This document shows, one piece after another, positions 26,874 through 35,725 of a stretch of DNA of 64,000 bases (the first letter of the stretch is position 1; every line of letters starts with the position of its first letter). Position numbers and translations under genes: made by a program. This DNA comes from Pseudomonas faucium. Lineage in GTDB: Bacteria > Pseudomonadota > Gammaproteobacteria > Pseudomonadales > Pseudomonadaceae. Under the pieces are notes generated by a model. It did no database searches. It was not told where the DNA came from and saw nothing but the letters and a program-made list of their open reading frames with translations. The stretch is from assembly GCF_021602585.1 (NCBI RefSeq), contig NZ_BQIP01000001.1, positions 372,001 to 436,000 on the forward strand, in the 5' to 3' direction.

Positions 26874-27704
26874 ATGAATGAAATCAGCTTGCTGACGCAG
26901 TCCATCCATGACGACGTGCAGCTTTTAACCCCGCAGGTAATGCAGTGCATAGACGAAATCCAGTTGCATCATAAGTCTCAGAGTAAGCGCCGCCAACGCA
27001 TGCCTGTTTTAGTGTGCGGCAATTCTGGAAGCGGAATTTCGACGGTAATGTCTCGAACAGCTCACCAACTCGAATTAACGAGCACAGGTGTTGTACTATT
27101 GCAACGTCAAGATCTTGCCTTCTACTCACCGTATCAAATGCTGCTCCACCATTATGGCTTCAGACCGGCCGACAGTGCGCGACTCGGCTCATCATACGAT
27201 TTGCCTCATTACATCACCAAGCTTTTGGCTATGGCTGAACCTGAGGTTATTATTTTAGATGATTTTCTTAATGGAGTTATTGAAAAAAAAGATATATCCA
27301 AGCATTTAGCCCAGTGGACTAACATGGCAAATGCAATACCGAAAACATCGATAATTTTCGGAAATCCAGGTCGCCTTACACCTACATGGTTATCTGGCGT
27401 CCCGAACTACAGATCAATCTATATAGATGAGTGGTCACTAGGCCCCTCATTCGACCTTTACCTCAATCAACTTTGCGATCTAGCACTGACGAAATATGGT
27501 CTGAAAATGGAACTGCAAAAATTCCAGAGCCAGCTCTATCAACATTCCCATGGCAACACTGGAAACTTGATCCGCCACTTGCGGCAGCTCGTTATAAATC
27601 TAATGCTAAATCATCAGTCAGATATGACAATAGTTTTTGCCACAAAAAAACTAAAGGAATTGATTGAAGACAATGCCAGGATCTTCTATGAAATCGCTAT
27701 GTGA
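26874..27704 (+). CDS. Second TniB-like ATPase with a degenerate Walker A
   Basis: 276 residues in the TniB position and of similar size, but the P-loop reads GNSGSGIST: the invariant Lys is Ile, so ATP hydrolysis is probably lost. The Walker B-like VIILDDFLNG (about residue 125) and SIIFGNPGRLTPTWL, like a sensor segment, remain. A pseudo-ATPase working beside the intact TniB could act as a filament cap, a target-site adaptor or a regulator. Its 3' end overlaps the tniQ start by about 30 bases. Standard Tn5053/Tn402 modules have one TniB. Confidence 0.7.
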   Translation: MNEISLLTQSIHDDVQLLTPQVMQCIDEIQLHHKSQSKRRQRMPVLVCGNSGSGISTVMSRTAHQLELTSTGVVLLQRQDLAFYSPYQMLLHHYGFRPADSARLGSSYDLPHYITKLLAMAEPEVIILDDFLNGVIEKKDISKHLAQWTNMANAIPKTSIIFGNPGRLTPTWLSGVPNYRSIYIDEWSLGPSFDLYLNQLCDLALTKYGLKMELQKFQSQLYQHSHGNTGNLIRHLRQLVINLMLNHQSDMTIVFATKKLKELIEDNARIFYEIAM

Positions 27705-28617
27705 CGATGAATCTTTTTCTTCATTGGTAATGAGGGATGTCTTTAAGGCCCCGGTGGTTCACACCTTCGACGATGAAATCAAAGATTTCACACTCGAAGG
27801 CGATCCCGATTTCGATCACACTTACACTCAATCAGGCTCTGCGGCTGTTTACGACAGGGTTAAGCCTCATGACTGCTGGATAATTCCTCACACCGTTTCT
27901 GATTTTGTTTGCATGCAGTGCTTGGCGTCATCGTTGAAGGAACATCACGCTTTGAGGTTTAAGAAAGCCTGGCGTCAAGTAGCTCAGCCCTTTTGTCAAT
28001 CACATAATAAATTGCTGGATTCTTTCCCGCCCAGAAACAGCGACTTAATGAATTTCCTAGTACTGAAGCCCAGCTCGCTGCGCACTACCCTACCAGAAAA
28101 TGTACTTCAGATGATTGCTTGCGCCGCTATCAAAACATATGAAGACTTGATTGAAACAATGCATTTTGAATGTCCCGCTGCCGCCCAGAAGCGATTCAGT
28201 GCTTTCAGGTTTCTACTTGAGTTATTCCTTCATGCACAGTCCGACTCCGGAGGCATCGCGTCTTTTTATATGAGTGCCCCGAGACCCCGTAATAGCCAAT
28301 GGCAGCCTTTCAGTTGGCAGTCCAGCTTTCAAACCGGTGCGGTGATTAGCAACGCGCTGGAGCGCGCGTGTGCAATTATTATGTTTCACGCTATCACTTC
28401 AGACGCTTCGCAAATATCAATCGCTCCTATTGCCGCCCGAATTACCGGCTTCGGCTACCACTATCCTATTACACCCGAATCAATCGGTAGCTTGAGTAGA
28501 TTGGTAATGAGCGAGGTTAATCCAGCCGTCACAACAAGATTGTACAGTTATTCCGAAATACTGAATTGTGTTGCTTACCAGAGTTTTCTTCGAGGGTTTC
28601 ATCATGACAAATGTTAG
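27673..28617 (+). CDS. tniQ: TniQ/TnsD-family target-site selector
   Basis: About 314 residues from ATG 27673; TTG 27664 and ATG 27688 are alternatives. The TniQ zinc module is visible: FVCMQCLASSL, then KKAWRQVAQPFCQSHNKLLD, giving a C-x2-C...C-x2-H set preceded by IIPHTVSDF. TniQ proteins bind the target site or, in CRISPR-associated relatives, Cascade, and recruit TnsC. The C-terminal 150 residues are less conserved and may define the target. It overlaps both neighbours, implying translational coupling. Confidence 0.78.
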   Translation: MPGSSMKSLCDDESFSSLVMRDVFKAPVVHTFDDEIKDFTLEGDPDFDHTYTQSGSAAVYDRVKPHDCWIIPHTVSDFVCMQCLASSLKEHHALRFKKAWRQVAQPFCQSHNKLLDSFPPRNSDLMNFLVLKPSSLRTTLPENVLQMIACAAIKTYEDLIETMHFECPAAAQKRFSAFRFLLELFLHAQSDSGGIASFYMSAPRPRNSQWQPFSWQSSFQTGAVISNALERACAIIMFHAITSDASQISIAPIAARITGFGYHYPITPESIGSLSRLVMSEVNPAVTTRLYSYSEILNCVAYQSFLRGFHHDKC

Positions 28618-29128
28618 GCTTACACATATTCGAATCAATTGTTTAGACCTAGGCTTCCCGGTCTACGACCAATTCAAAATGGCCACATTCACCCCGCAAA
28701 TAATAATTTGCAGTGATGTGTACCTGGGAATAATAATAGCTGCCGGCATCACACGACGCGAAACCATTCACGACTTAGCATACAAAATAAAACTTTGTCT
28801 GCGCAGCGACTTCTCGATAACCCGCAACCCCTCTATATCAGCCAACTCATTAACTTTCCACTGGTTTTCATACTGTGGGATCACAGCAACCCCAATCAAA
28901 AACATACAACGAAAACCAATTTCATCGATTGAGGACTTGGACTTGAGCGAATCTTTACAGCGATTACCACTTTACTATCTACGGTTACTGCTAGATCGCA
29001 ACTTAAAGCCCATTCATTTAGAAAGGTTTGCATTAAGCATTCTTAGACAGCACAATAAAAAAATGTCAGTTTCCGACATCCCAACACTAGGCTCTGTGCG
29101 AAATCCCGACCCAATCACCGCCTCTTGA
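28604..29128 (+). CDS. Fifth transposition-module gene, unknown, C-terminus altered by IS insertion
   Basis: 174 residues starting MTNVRLTHIRINCLDLGFPV, with GAGGG before ATG 28604; overlaps tniQ by 14 bases. No family recognised. It contains a Phe/Trp/Tyr-rich middle (SLTFHWFSYCG) and a helical C-terminal part (LQRLPLYYLRLLLDRNLKP, HLERFALSILRQHNKKM). The IS element inserted at 29091 replaces the last 13 codons: joining the sequence across the element restores a frame that ends GEDRGINNR and TAA at 30069-30071. The position after tniQ is reminiscent of accessory targeting genes, which is inference. Confidence 0.65.
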   Translation: MTNVRLTHIRINCLDLGFPVYDQFKMATFTPQIIICSDVYLGIIIAAGITRRETIHDLAYKIKLCLRSDFSITRNPSISANSLTFHWFSYCGITATPIKNIQRKPISSIEDLDLSESLQRLPLYYLRLLLDRNLKPIHLERFALSILRQHNKKMSVSDIPTLGSVRNPDPITAS

Positions 29129-30029
29129 ACGCTGAGATTTTGTAGAGTTACCCGCCATCGACGGAAAGGAATTCTGTGATGGCAAAGCGTTACGAGCTCT
29201 CGGACGAGGCCAGGGATGAGGTCTCCGATCTCTTCATCGAAATTCATGGTCGAGGGCGACCGCACCTGAGCGATCGTCTGATGCTCGATGGCCTGCTATG
29301 GGTGCTCTGCTCGGGTGCTGCGTGGCGAGATATGCCGGAGCGCTTTGGCCCATGGTCAAGGGTGTATCAACGGTTTCGCGGCTGGCGAAATCAGAAGACG
29401 TTCGATCAGATGTTCAAACGCTTGCACCTGAGATTGAATGAGCAAGGCTTGATCGATCTGCAAACCTGGATGATCGACTCAACCGCCGTACGCGCAACCC
29501 GAGCCTCATCTGGCGCTCGGAAAAAAGGGGGCCTGACGAGCTTGCCGATCACACTCTAGGTCGCAGTCGCGGTGGCCTGGCAACCAAAATCCACATGCTT
29601 TGCGATGCAATCGGGACACCGTTGCGCTTCCTCCTTTCTGGCGGTCAAGCCAGTGACATCAGCTATGCCCAGCCATTGTTGGACGACGTCCATTCCATCA
29701 AGCCAACCTGGCCGCCCGCGTAAACGCTGCAAATGGTTGCTTGCTGACAAGGACTACGACGCCGAAGCGCTACGCCGCTACTGCGACCAATATCGAGTGC
29801 AGCACGTCACCCCGATGCGCCCGATGAAGCGCAAACCCAAGCCTGGCTTACCCAGACTGTTTGATCGGCCCAAATACCGACAGCGCAACATCATCGAGCG
29901 GATGTTTGGCTGGCTGAAAGGGAACCGCAGCATCGTGACACGCTTCGACAAGCTCGCGAAAAGCTATGCCGCCATGGTCTCACTGGCTTGTTCCATGCGG
30001 TGTTTGCGACATCTCTTTTCGTACAGAGC
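29091..30029 (+). mobile_element. IS5-family, IS427-group insertion sequence
   Basis: 939-base element bounded by inverted repeats GCTCTGTGCGAAA (left) and, on the other strand at the right end, GCTCTGTACGAAA. Both sides carry CTAG (29087-29090 and 30030-30033), the target duplication expected for the IS427 group. It carries one transposase region on the plus strand. Removal of the element plus one CTAG restores an open frame through the upstream gene, so the insertion is secondary to the transposition module. Confidence 0.85.
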
Positions 30030-30033
30030 CTAG
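29179..30033 (+). pseudogene. IS427-group transposase, frame disrupted
   Basis: OrfA begins MAKRYELSDEARDEVSDLF and includes WRDMPERFGPWSRVYQRF and WMIDSTAVRA with the first catalytic Asp. At A6G5 (29521-29531) a -1 shift gives the expected GPDELADHTLGRSRGGLATK, consistent with the programmed frameshifting known in this group. The frame then changes back near 29690 (VHSI to PSSQPGRPRKR), where no slippery site is apparent. OrfB's end, RQRNIIERMFGWLKGNR, is intact. Thus one shift looks programmed and one mutational; the transposase is probably inactive. The stop uses the flanking CTAG. Confidence 0.7.
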
Positions 30034-30066
30034 GCGCAAGTGGTGAAGACCGAGGCATCAATAACC

Positions 30067-30175
30067 GTTAATGAGTGGAATTTCCCACGATTCAAAGAAA
30101 AATTTTCCACTCTTTAACAGTTAATCGGTGGAAAAGCATTTAAAATCAACAGCTTGAGGATTTCCACTTTTTCTC
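30067..30175. repeat. Cluster of GTTAAnnnGTGGAA repeats
   Basis: Three copies of GTTAAnnnGTGGAA lie at 30067-30080 (+), 30105-30118 (-) and 30120-30133 (+), and a weaker TTCCAC-containing copy at 30162-30175 (-). They begin at the original stop codon of the last transposition-module gene. Spaced, partly inverted repeats there suit transposase-binding sites at a Tn7-like element end, or operators for the gene starting at 30469. Confidence 0.5.
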
Positions 30176-30468
30176 TGATGGTCACACGGACGGAAATTTT
30201 CTAAATCTGGACGCTCGAACCGTAGGAAATTCAAACCTTGCCCCCACCTTCCCGATTCCGTGTCCATCTGGATCGTTTCTTGATTCTGGACGCTCTTTGC
30301 GCAGAAGTTTTAACCCTCCGAACCTCCAGTCGTTCAATCGTACTCTTTCTACTGGGTTGTCAAACATCCTCCTATCGGCGCATCGTCAGCATCCGACAAG
30401 CGACCAACCACATCCGTGAAGCTGCCCCGGCTACACTTATCCTGAACTCACAAAACCGTGCATTTCTC

Positions 30469-31650
30469 ATGAACTGGACGTCAAACCCGTTCCCAATTTT
30501 CCCAACGATGTCGACGTTCGTCCGCTGCTTAAACGAAGGCATGGATTTCCCGGCAAATGTCCACGTACAGCGACGGTTATCCGATGTCGACCCATCCTGC
30601 CAGCCAGTCGAAATGTGTCGTCACGCCGCGGACTTCATCATTGAGTCAATGCAGACCAAGCCAACACCTTGGGATAGTCGATACTTGGACTACACGTCTG
30701 TGCTACAGATGGCGCTGAACTGGAGTTTTCTGATTGATCGGCGGCCCATGACGGAATGGGATAACGAGACCCTTACGCGATTTTTGCACTTCATAAAGCA
30801 GCCTGACGACAATTGGATCAGTCAGAGTACGGCTGGATGTCGCTTCCTGTTCAGAGGCCATCCGATTCTCACAAAGCAGCCCATTAACCCGGCATGGCGC
30901 CCATGCTATCGACCCGTCCCTGAGGCTCCGATCGTCAGCACAGTCATGCGCAAGGTACACGGTATCACCTTTCATTTTCTCAATTATTTGTGGCGTATCC
31001 GCGTTCGGAAGCAGCCGGCTCCGGTCATGGCTAAGACTCCGGAAACCCCGGCAGATAAGGGGCTGGCCGCTGCAAATCTTTCGCATAAGGAAATGGAATG
31101 GCTTTTCGCACACCTCGAGTACTGGCGCCATACCAGCCCCGAATACGAGATGTGCCGATTCATGTTAGCTGTGGCGAGATTTACGACTATTCCACTGGCT
31201 AGATTATGCCGGGACGGTCAGTATGCAGGTTTGCTAAGCCAATTTATGACTTATACACGGTCGGCCAAGCTTGGTGATCCGCCTGGCTGTAGCCATTGGG
31301 TATTCATTGACAACCCAGGAGCGCCTCTGGAAACAGAGCGCCCTATTTGCCCTCAATTCATTCCGTTTTTGAACGACTACGTCGAATCTCGAGGACTGAC
31401 GACCAAAGATGCGCTTCCTGATGTTTGCACGCTGCAAGAAAATCGGAAGTCGAATGGCATCACTGCCGGCACTGCCCATGACGTGATTCGACGGCATCGG
31501 GCGGCTATTGCGAATGCCGCTAGGAACGATGAGATGCTGCCAGATGCATCACAAACTGCGGCTAAACTCGCCCAGTTGACGTTCAGCCAGGTACGTCGTT
31601 CGGCGCGCGCAGATCTGGAACTCGCAGGTAAGAAGCCGAAAATTACCTAG
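30469..31650 (+). CDS. Putative degenerate recombinase-like protein
   Basis: 393 residues from ATG 30469; the open frame extends upstream but through repeat-like, poorly coding sequence. The N-terminal half (DYTSVLQMALNWSFLIDRRP, WDNETLTRFLHFIKQP) resembles a core-binding domain of integrases. The C-terminal half has a helical segment (FMLAVARFTTIPLARLCRDG) where the first catalytic Arg would sit and LTFSQVRRSARADL where H-x-x-R would be, with Phe for His, and it ends without an obvious nucleophile Tyr. It may be a non-catalytic relative of tyrosine recombinases or an unrelated hypothetical protein. The start is uncertain. Confidence 0.45.
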   Translation: MNWTSNPFPIFPTMSTFVRCLNEGMDFPANVHVQRRLSDVDPSCQPVEMCRHAADFIIESMQTKPTPWDSRYLDYTSVLQMALNWSFLIDRRPMTEWDNETLTRFLHFIKQPDDNWISQSTAGCRFLFRGHPILTKQPINPAWRPCYRPVPEAPIVSTVMRKVHGITFHFLNYLWRIRVRKQPAPVMAKTPETPADKGLAAANLSHKEMEWLFAHLEYWRHTSPEYEMCRFMLAVARFTTIPLARLCRDGQYAGLLSQFMTYTRSAKLGDPPGCSHWVFIDNPGAPLETERPICPQFIPFLNDYVESRGLTTKDALPDVCTLQENRKSNGITAGTAHDVIRRHRAAIANAARNDEMLPDASQTAAKLAQLTFSQVRRSARADLELAGKKPKIT

Positions 31651-31704
31651 ATGGCCTCGGTGATATTCCCCGTGCGGGTGTAACGCACCATCCAATTTTC
31701 GACA

Positions 31705-31881
31705 TTAGTCGGGATCATCATCCGAATCGTTAAGGTTAGGATCGAGGCTTAAGTCTTCGGGCAGAATTGGTCGATGTGGGGAATTATCATCATTTGATCG
31801 AAAAAAGGCGTCGATCGGGGTGTGGTCGATCTCGACACGCTCGACGGGTGGATTGTTAGATTGTGCCATATCTGTACTCAT
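31705..31881 (-). CDS. Small acidic protein (58 residues)
   Basis: Minus-strand frame of 58 codons beginning MSTDMAQSNNPPVERVEIDH and ending LNLNDSDDDPD-like (actual tail DPNLNDSDDDPD). It contains many Asp/Glu and Pro and little that looks random. No strong ribosome-binding site is visible, so translation is uncertain. It lies in an otherwise empty stretch between convergent genes. Very acidic small proteins in islands can mimic DNA (anti-restriction or anti-silencing), but nothing here proves that. Confidence 0.4.
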   Translation of the reverse strand: MSTDMAQSNNPPVERVEIDHTPIDAFFRSNDDNSPHRPILPEDLSLDPNLNDSDDDPD

Positions 31882-32033
31882 CCATGTGATGTGGTTAATG
31901 CTGTTAGCGTAGCTCTACACCATGGCATTCTCTGAGTTATTTTACTTGAACCGATGAACGTTGTAAGTCCGTGGTGAAGGATGGCCGGAAGAAGGAAGGC
32001 GTGTGCCCTCCTCTTTGCTAAGGTCGTGAGCCT

Positions 32034-32132
32034 TCAGCTCTTTTTGAAGAGCTTCTCGAACTCTTCAGACGACATTATTTCCACATCCGAGATACGCTTC
32101 AGGGTGTGTAGGCTTGTCTGCTTCATGATCAT
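32034..32132 (-). CDS. 32-residue ORF coupled to the upstream gene
   Basis: The ATG at 32132-32130 overlaps the TGA of the 32129-33124 gene as ATGA, the usual sign of translational coupling. The product, starting MIMKQTSLHTLKRISDVEIM and ending EEFEKLFKKS, is basic-amphipathic. It is too short to classify and could be a small toxin, antitoxin or leader. The coupling is the only strong argument for reality. Confidence 0.35.
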   Translation of the reverse strand: MIMKQTSLHTLKRISDVEIMSSEEFEKLFKKS

Positions 32133-33124
32133 TGACTTCGAGATCTTGTGAAAATAGCTTCTATTCTTTCGCCCATTTGATTAGGGCGATTGGAGCGGTG
32201 AATGATCTCAATCCCCGCTTCTAGGGCCATTTTCTTAAGCCGTGCAGACGTAAAGTCGTGATCTACATCAAGCTGGAAGATTTGGTAACCGTTGGTTCCA
32301 TTTCCTCCATCATTGTCACCATGTACAGCCGCATCGAGCGCATCGGTCAAAGCGTCGACCTCTACGCCTTCTGGATTGTCTGCAAATGAAACGGCGCTTC
32401 CAAGGACGGCACCAGAGGTTGTATGGACAACAACAGCTACCCAAGGGCGTACCATTGAACCGTCATTCCTTTGAACCAGCACATCCACTCGCGTGCTTTC
32501 AATAACCGCTGTGTTGTCCTCGACTCGTTTGACTTCCCTCAAGACTAATCCAGAGCGGCCTGCTTTCTCATGAGTGAGCAGCACATTGATTTTCTGCAGC
32601 CCAGCGTCAGGAGCAAGGCTTTGGAATGAGACTTCGGCATGCACGTGCCATAGGTGACGAGCTTCCCAGATTGATTCATGAAATGTAAGACACTGGCTAG
32701 GGCTCAGCTCATACCTCGAATTCCAATCTGGCCCCAAATGCAATCCCTGTGGCGGATGGTTTTTCAAAGCAGCGACTACTGCGCTCATTCCATGACGCTC
32801 AAGGTAAGCGGCCGCGCTTGAGAGAACCTGAGCTGGCAGACATTCCTCCAGCGCCGCCATGCACTTGGCCAACACCTCTCCCGGAAGCTCGAAGAGGTCG
32901 GCAGCACGGCATTTGCCTAGCTCCTGGTCGAGAATGATGAACTCTGCATCGGACAGATGATGCTCAAGCTCCTGATCATCCTCTTCGTGTTTGAGTGCAC
33001 TGTAGGTGTGGTAGCCAAGGAGCGCAGCCAGGACTTCCTGCAGTTTCGCGTGCCCCTCCTTAATGCCTGCAGCGAGGAGTTCCGCTTTAGCATGTCGAGT
33101 AGCATGGGTAAGAATGTTGGCCAT
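32129..33124 (-). CDS. Hypothetical protein
   Basis: 331 residues from MANILTHATRHAKAELLAAG (33124), chosen because the longer frame upstream has poor coding character. The N-terminal segment (HAKLQEVLAALLGYHTYSAL) looks like a short helical domain found on other Pseudomonas accessory proteins. The middle is mixed, with HLWHVHAEVSFQSLAPD and a beta-rich region (GLVLREVKRVEDNTAVIEST, VDVLVQRNDGSMVRPWVAVV). The C-terminal part (FQLDVDHDFTSARLKKMALE) could be a second alpha/beta module. No catalytic motif is clear. A 32-codon frame is coupled to its stop. It is convergent with the recombinase-like gene. Confidence 0.6.
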   Translation of the reverse strand: MANILTHATRHAKAELLAAGIKEGHAKLQEVLAALLGYHTYSALKHEEDDQELEHHLSDAEFIILDQELGKCRAADLFELPGEVLAKCMAALEECLPAQVLSSAAAYLERHGMSAVVAALKNHPPQGLHLGPDWNSRYELSPSQCLTFHESIWEARHLWHVHAEVSFQSLAPDAGLQKINVLLTHEKAGRSGLVLREVKRVEDNTAVIESTRVDVLVQRNDGSMVRPWVAVVVHTTSGAVLGSAVSFADNPEGVEVDALTDALDAAVHGDNDGGNGTNGYQIFQLDVDHDFTSARLKKMALEAGIEIIHRSNRPNQMGERIEAIFTRSRSQ

Positions 33125-33556
33125 CTCATGATCCTCAAGCGCCGTCTTTGCTGCTGGTCGCTTTATCTGTCGCAAGACAGCTGAGTCACAAGATGCTGGA
33201 AGGATGTGATGAATGAACAACCTCTTTAAGTCGGCCAGAGCTTAGGCGAGGTAACCTCCTCTTACTCTAGATGAGGCGAAATACCTCGTTAGGTTGATTC
33301 GACGAATGGTGATGCTCGTCAGCCGGTCTCTACGAGCCCGAAGATGCGATAGACACGAAATATCCTACAGCAAGGCGCTCTCCTGTGAACTTCGGAGCAG
33401 CCCGCAATAACGCCGAAATCTGGAATCCAACCTTCGGCCGCCTGAACATTAGGCATAGGTAGTATGCTTTGCTCTACTTTCGACGGCCTCCCAAATACCC
33501 TATGCTGGCCTTTTGATTTCGCGCATGGGGCCTCTGCGCTCCTGAAAGGAGCAAAT
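33125..33556. other. Intergenic region before the KAP NTPase gene
   Basis: 432 bases separating divergent genes. No convincing gene. Near 33245-33285 there are GAGGTAACCTC and GAGGCGAAATACCTC imperfect inverted repeats that could be operator sites. AAAGGAG shortly before 33557 serves the KAP gene. Confidence 0.4.
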
Positions 33557-35725
33557 ATGGGCAAGCAGCTCGCAGCATTAGCCTCGCATGTTGAGGGAAT
33601 TGATTTCGACACCCCTCTCCTACCCGAATCTGCTATCGACACCGATCAGCTATCCCGAGTCGGGTTTGCTGAAATCGCTACTTCCTCGCTTCGTAAAGTG
33701 CCTTCAACGTCGGGCTTCGTGCTGTCAATCGAAGGCCCATGGGGAAGCGGAAAAAGCTCAGTTCTCGCGATGATTCAGGCCCTGCTCAACCGTGAGGACA
33801 AGAAGCGCCAGCCAGTGATTGTGCATTTCAACCCCTGGCTGGTTGGCGACAAGGCTGCTCTGCTTCGCCAGTTCCTAGCTAGCATCGCTAAGGCCGTTAA
33901 ATTGAGCGATCACAGCAAGGATGGCCGGAAGGTAGCCAAAGAGCTTAAGGCATATTCAAAGGTTTTTGATGTCCTCAAACTGATACCAGGTGTCGAGCCA
34001 TGGGCATCTTTGATCAAATCGGTGATGGATGCTGCGGGCGATGCAAGTGAAGCCATTGCAGAGTACAAGGCGCCTGACCTTGAGGAGCAAAAGGAGCGGG
34101 TCGAGGCTGCGCTCAGGAGCTTTGATCGCCCTGTCATAGTTTTCATCGATGATGTCGACCGCCTTTTCCCTGCTGAAGTATTTGAGATGATTAGAATCAT
34201 CAAAGCAGTCGGGGGATTGCCAAGGGTCGGATATGTCGTGGCTTGGGATTCCGCGTATGTTACTGCAGCCCTCTCAAGCGTCAAGGTTCCTCAATCGAGC
34301 TCGTACCTGGACAAGATCGTTCAAGTCAGGATGCCACTGCCAAACCTATCCTTGAGCGCCCGGGCAAAACTGTTTGACTCGGCTGTCGGGAGCCTTGATC
34401 CGAAGGCGATCCAAACGTACTTCGAGGGGCAAACCAAGCGGCTGGGGTTCCTGTATCAGCTAGGGTTACGCGACTTGTTGGAGCAACCCCGTGATCTTGC
34501 CCGGGTATTCAATGCGGTGAGAATGATTGAGCCCCTTTTACGGGGTGAGATTGTCTTTGCTGACATCCTTGGGCTAGCAGCATTATCAGTGAAAGCCCCG
34601 AAGGTGTATGAGCTGTTGAGGACTAAGCCACAGCTCTTCGTGGGGCGCCTGCCAAGTGAGGTTGGGCCTGGTGACTCTACAAAGCTTATCGCTGACGGCT
34701 CACCTGAACGGACAAATGCTTATGCGCACGGACGCGCTGACGCAATTCGTAAAGTCGTTCATTTCCTGTTTCCCGAGGTGGCAGCGGCAGAGGAAGGCTT
34801 CTCAATGGGCGACGGTAAGTACACTGATGGGGTGATTTCAGATCCTTCACGGCTACTCATCGCGCTGCAGTTGGGCATAACAGATGGGGATGTGAGCATC
34901 AAGACGGCTCGACAGTATCTAGAAAATCCCGCCCAGCGGGAGCACATAGTTGCAGCTCTCACTCCTGACGTTTGCCATGAGTTTATGGACATGCTCGGCC
35001 AAATCGGTTCCTCTTTGCCGAGCGATCAACTCGAAGATATTTCAAGCGTTTGTGTATCGCTCGCTCGGCTTGTTGATTCTTCCGTTTTTGTAAAGCGTGG
35101 AAGACACCGTGATGGTGCTTTCGGAATGAGCCCTGACGACCTCGCCTTGCGACAGATTAAGCTGCTTACAGCTTCCTCTGACTCCATGAGCGCTTCAGTA
35201 ATCTACAGCCAAGTAGCCATTGACCCATACGCACTGAGCTGCGCAGCCGAGTTGCTTCGAGTGAGCTACGTACCGAATCAAAGGAGGTACGACAGCGATC
35301 TTTTGCTTGAGCAAGACAACAAGGACGCTGTCATAAAAGCCTTTGCTCAAAACGTGTTGAATGCGACAGAGGAGAAGCGTCTTTTTGAGGCCAACCTTCC
35401 AAGTCGCGTTCTCTGGACACTTGCGCGCCTTGATTCTCAAGCATGCAGGAAAATCTTCCGTATCGTGGAGCCGTCCGAAGAGTCTCTTGATCAGTTCGCT
35501 CTCCACTTCCTACGTAACAGTTGGGATTCGAGCAACGGCCAGGCCTACGCCTTGCCAAGTGATGAGGGAGTGACCAAAGCATTTTGCCCACTGAAGACCT
35601 TGCGCCAGCATGCTTCCAAGCGACTCGCAGATCAAACACTGGCCTATCCAGCGCGCGCAGCATGGCAATCGGTGCTAGACGACAAACCTCTATATGGCGT
35701 GGACGGTACCGACGCAAGCAGATGA
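33557..35725 (+). CDS. KAP-family P-loop NTPase
   Basis: 722 residues. ATG 33557 is preferred because AAAGGAG sits just upstream; an earlier in-frame ATG lacks one. Walker A is GPWGSGKSS (60-68), followed by the KAP-typical FNPWLVGDKAALLRQF, and Walker B VIVFIDDVDRLFP near residue 195 with VGYVVAWDSAYV after it. The rest is helical with no clear membrane pair, so it is the soluble form. KAP NTPases include phage-exclusion proteins such as PifA and are enriched in defence islands. It converges on a GHKL ATPase gene 150 bases away; an antiviral role is inference. Confidence 0.85.
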   Translation: MGKQLAALASHVEGIDFDTPLLPESAIDTDQLSRVGFAEIATSSLRKVPSTSGFVLSIEGPWGSGKSSVLAMIQALLNREDKKRQPVIVHFNPWLVGDKAALLRQFLASIAKAVKLSDHSKDGRKVAKELKAYSKVFDVLKLIPGVEPWASLIKSVMDAAGDASEAIAEYKAPDLEEQKERVEAALRSFDRPVIVFIDDVDRLFPAEVFEMIRIIKAVGGLPRVGYVVAWDSAYVTAALSSVKVPQSSSYLDKIVQVRMPLPNLSLSARAKLFDSAVGSLDPKAIQTYFEGQTKRLGFLYQLGLRDLLEQPRDLARVFNAVRMIEPLLRGEIVFADILGLAALSVKAPKVYELLRTKPQLFVGRLPSEVGPGDSTKLIADGSPERTNAYAHGRADAIRKVVHFLFPEVAAAEEGFSMGDGKYTDGVISDPSRLLIALQLGITDGDVSIKTARQYLENPAQREHIVAALTPDVCHEFMDMLGQIGSSLPSDQLEDISSVCVSLARLVDSSVFVKRGRHRDGAFGMSPDDLALRQIKLLTASSDSMSASVIYSQVAIDPYALSCAAELLRVSYVPNQRRYDSDLLLEQDNKDAVIKAFAQNVLNATEEKRLFEANLPSRVLWTLARLDSQACRKIFRIVEPSEESLDQFALHFLRNSWDSSNGQAYALPSDEGVTKAFCPLKTLRQHASKRLADQTLAYPARAAWQSVLDDKPLYGVDGTDASR

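Noticed and set aside
30100-30180. CRISPR array
   Set aside because: The repeats are short, in alternating orientation and unevenly spaced; no cas gene is nearby.
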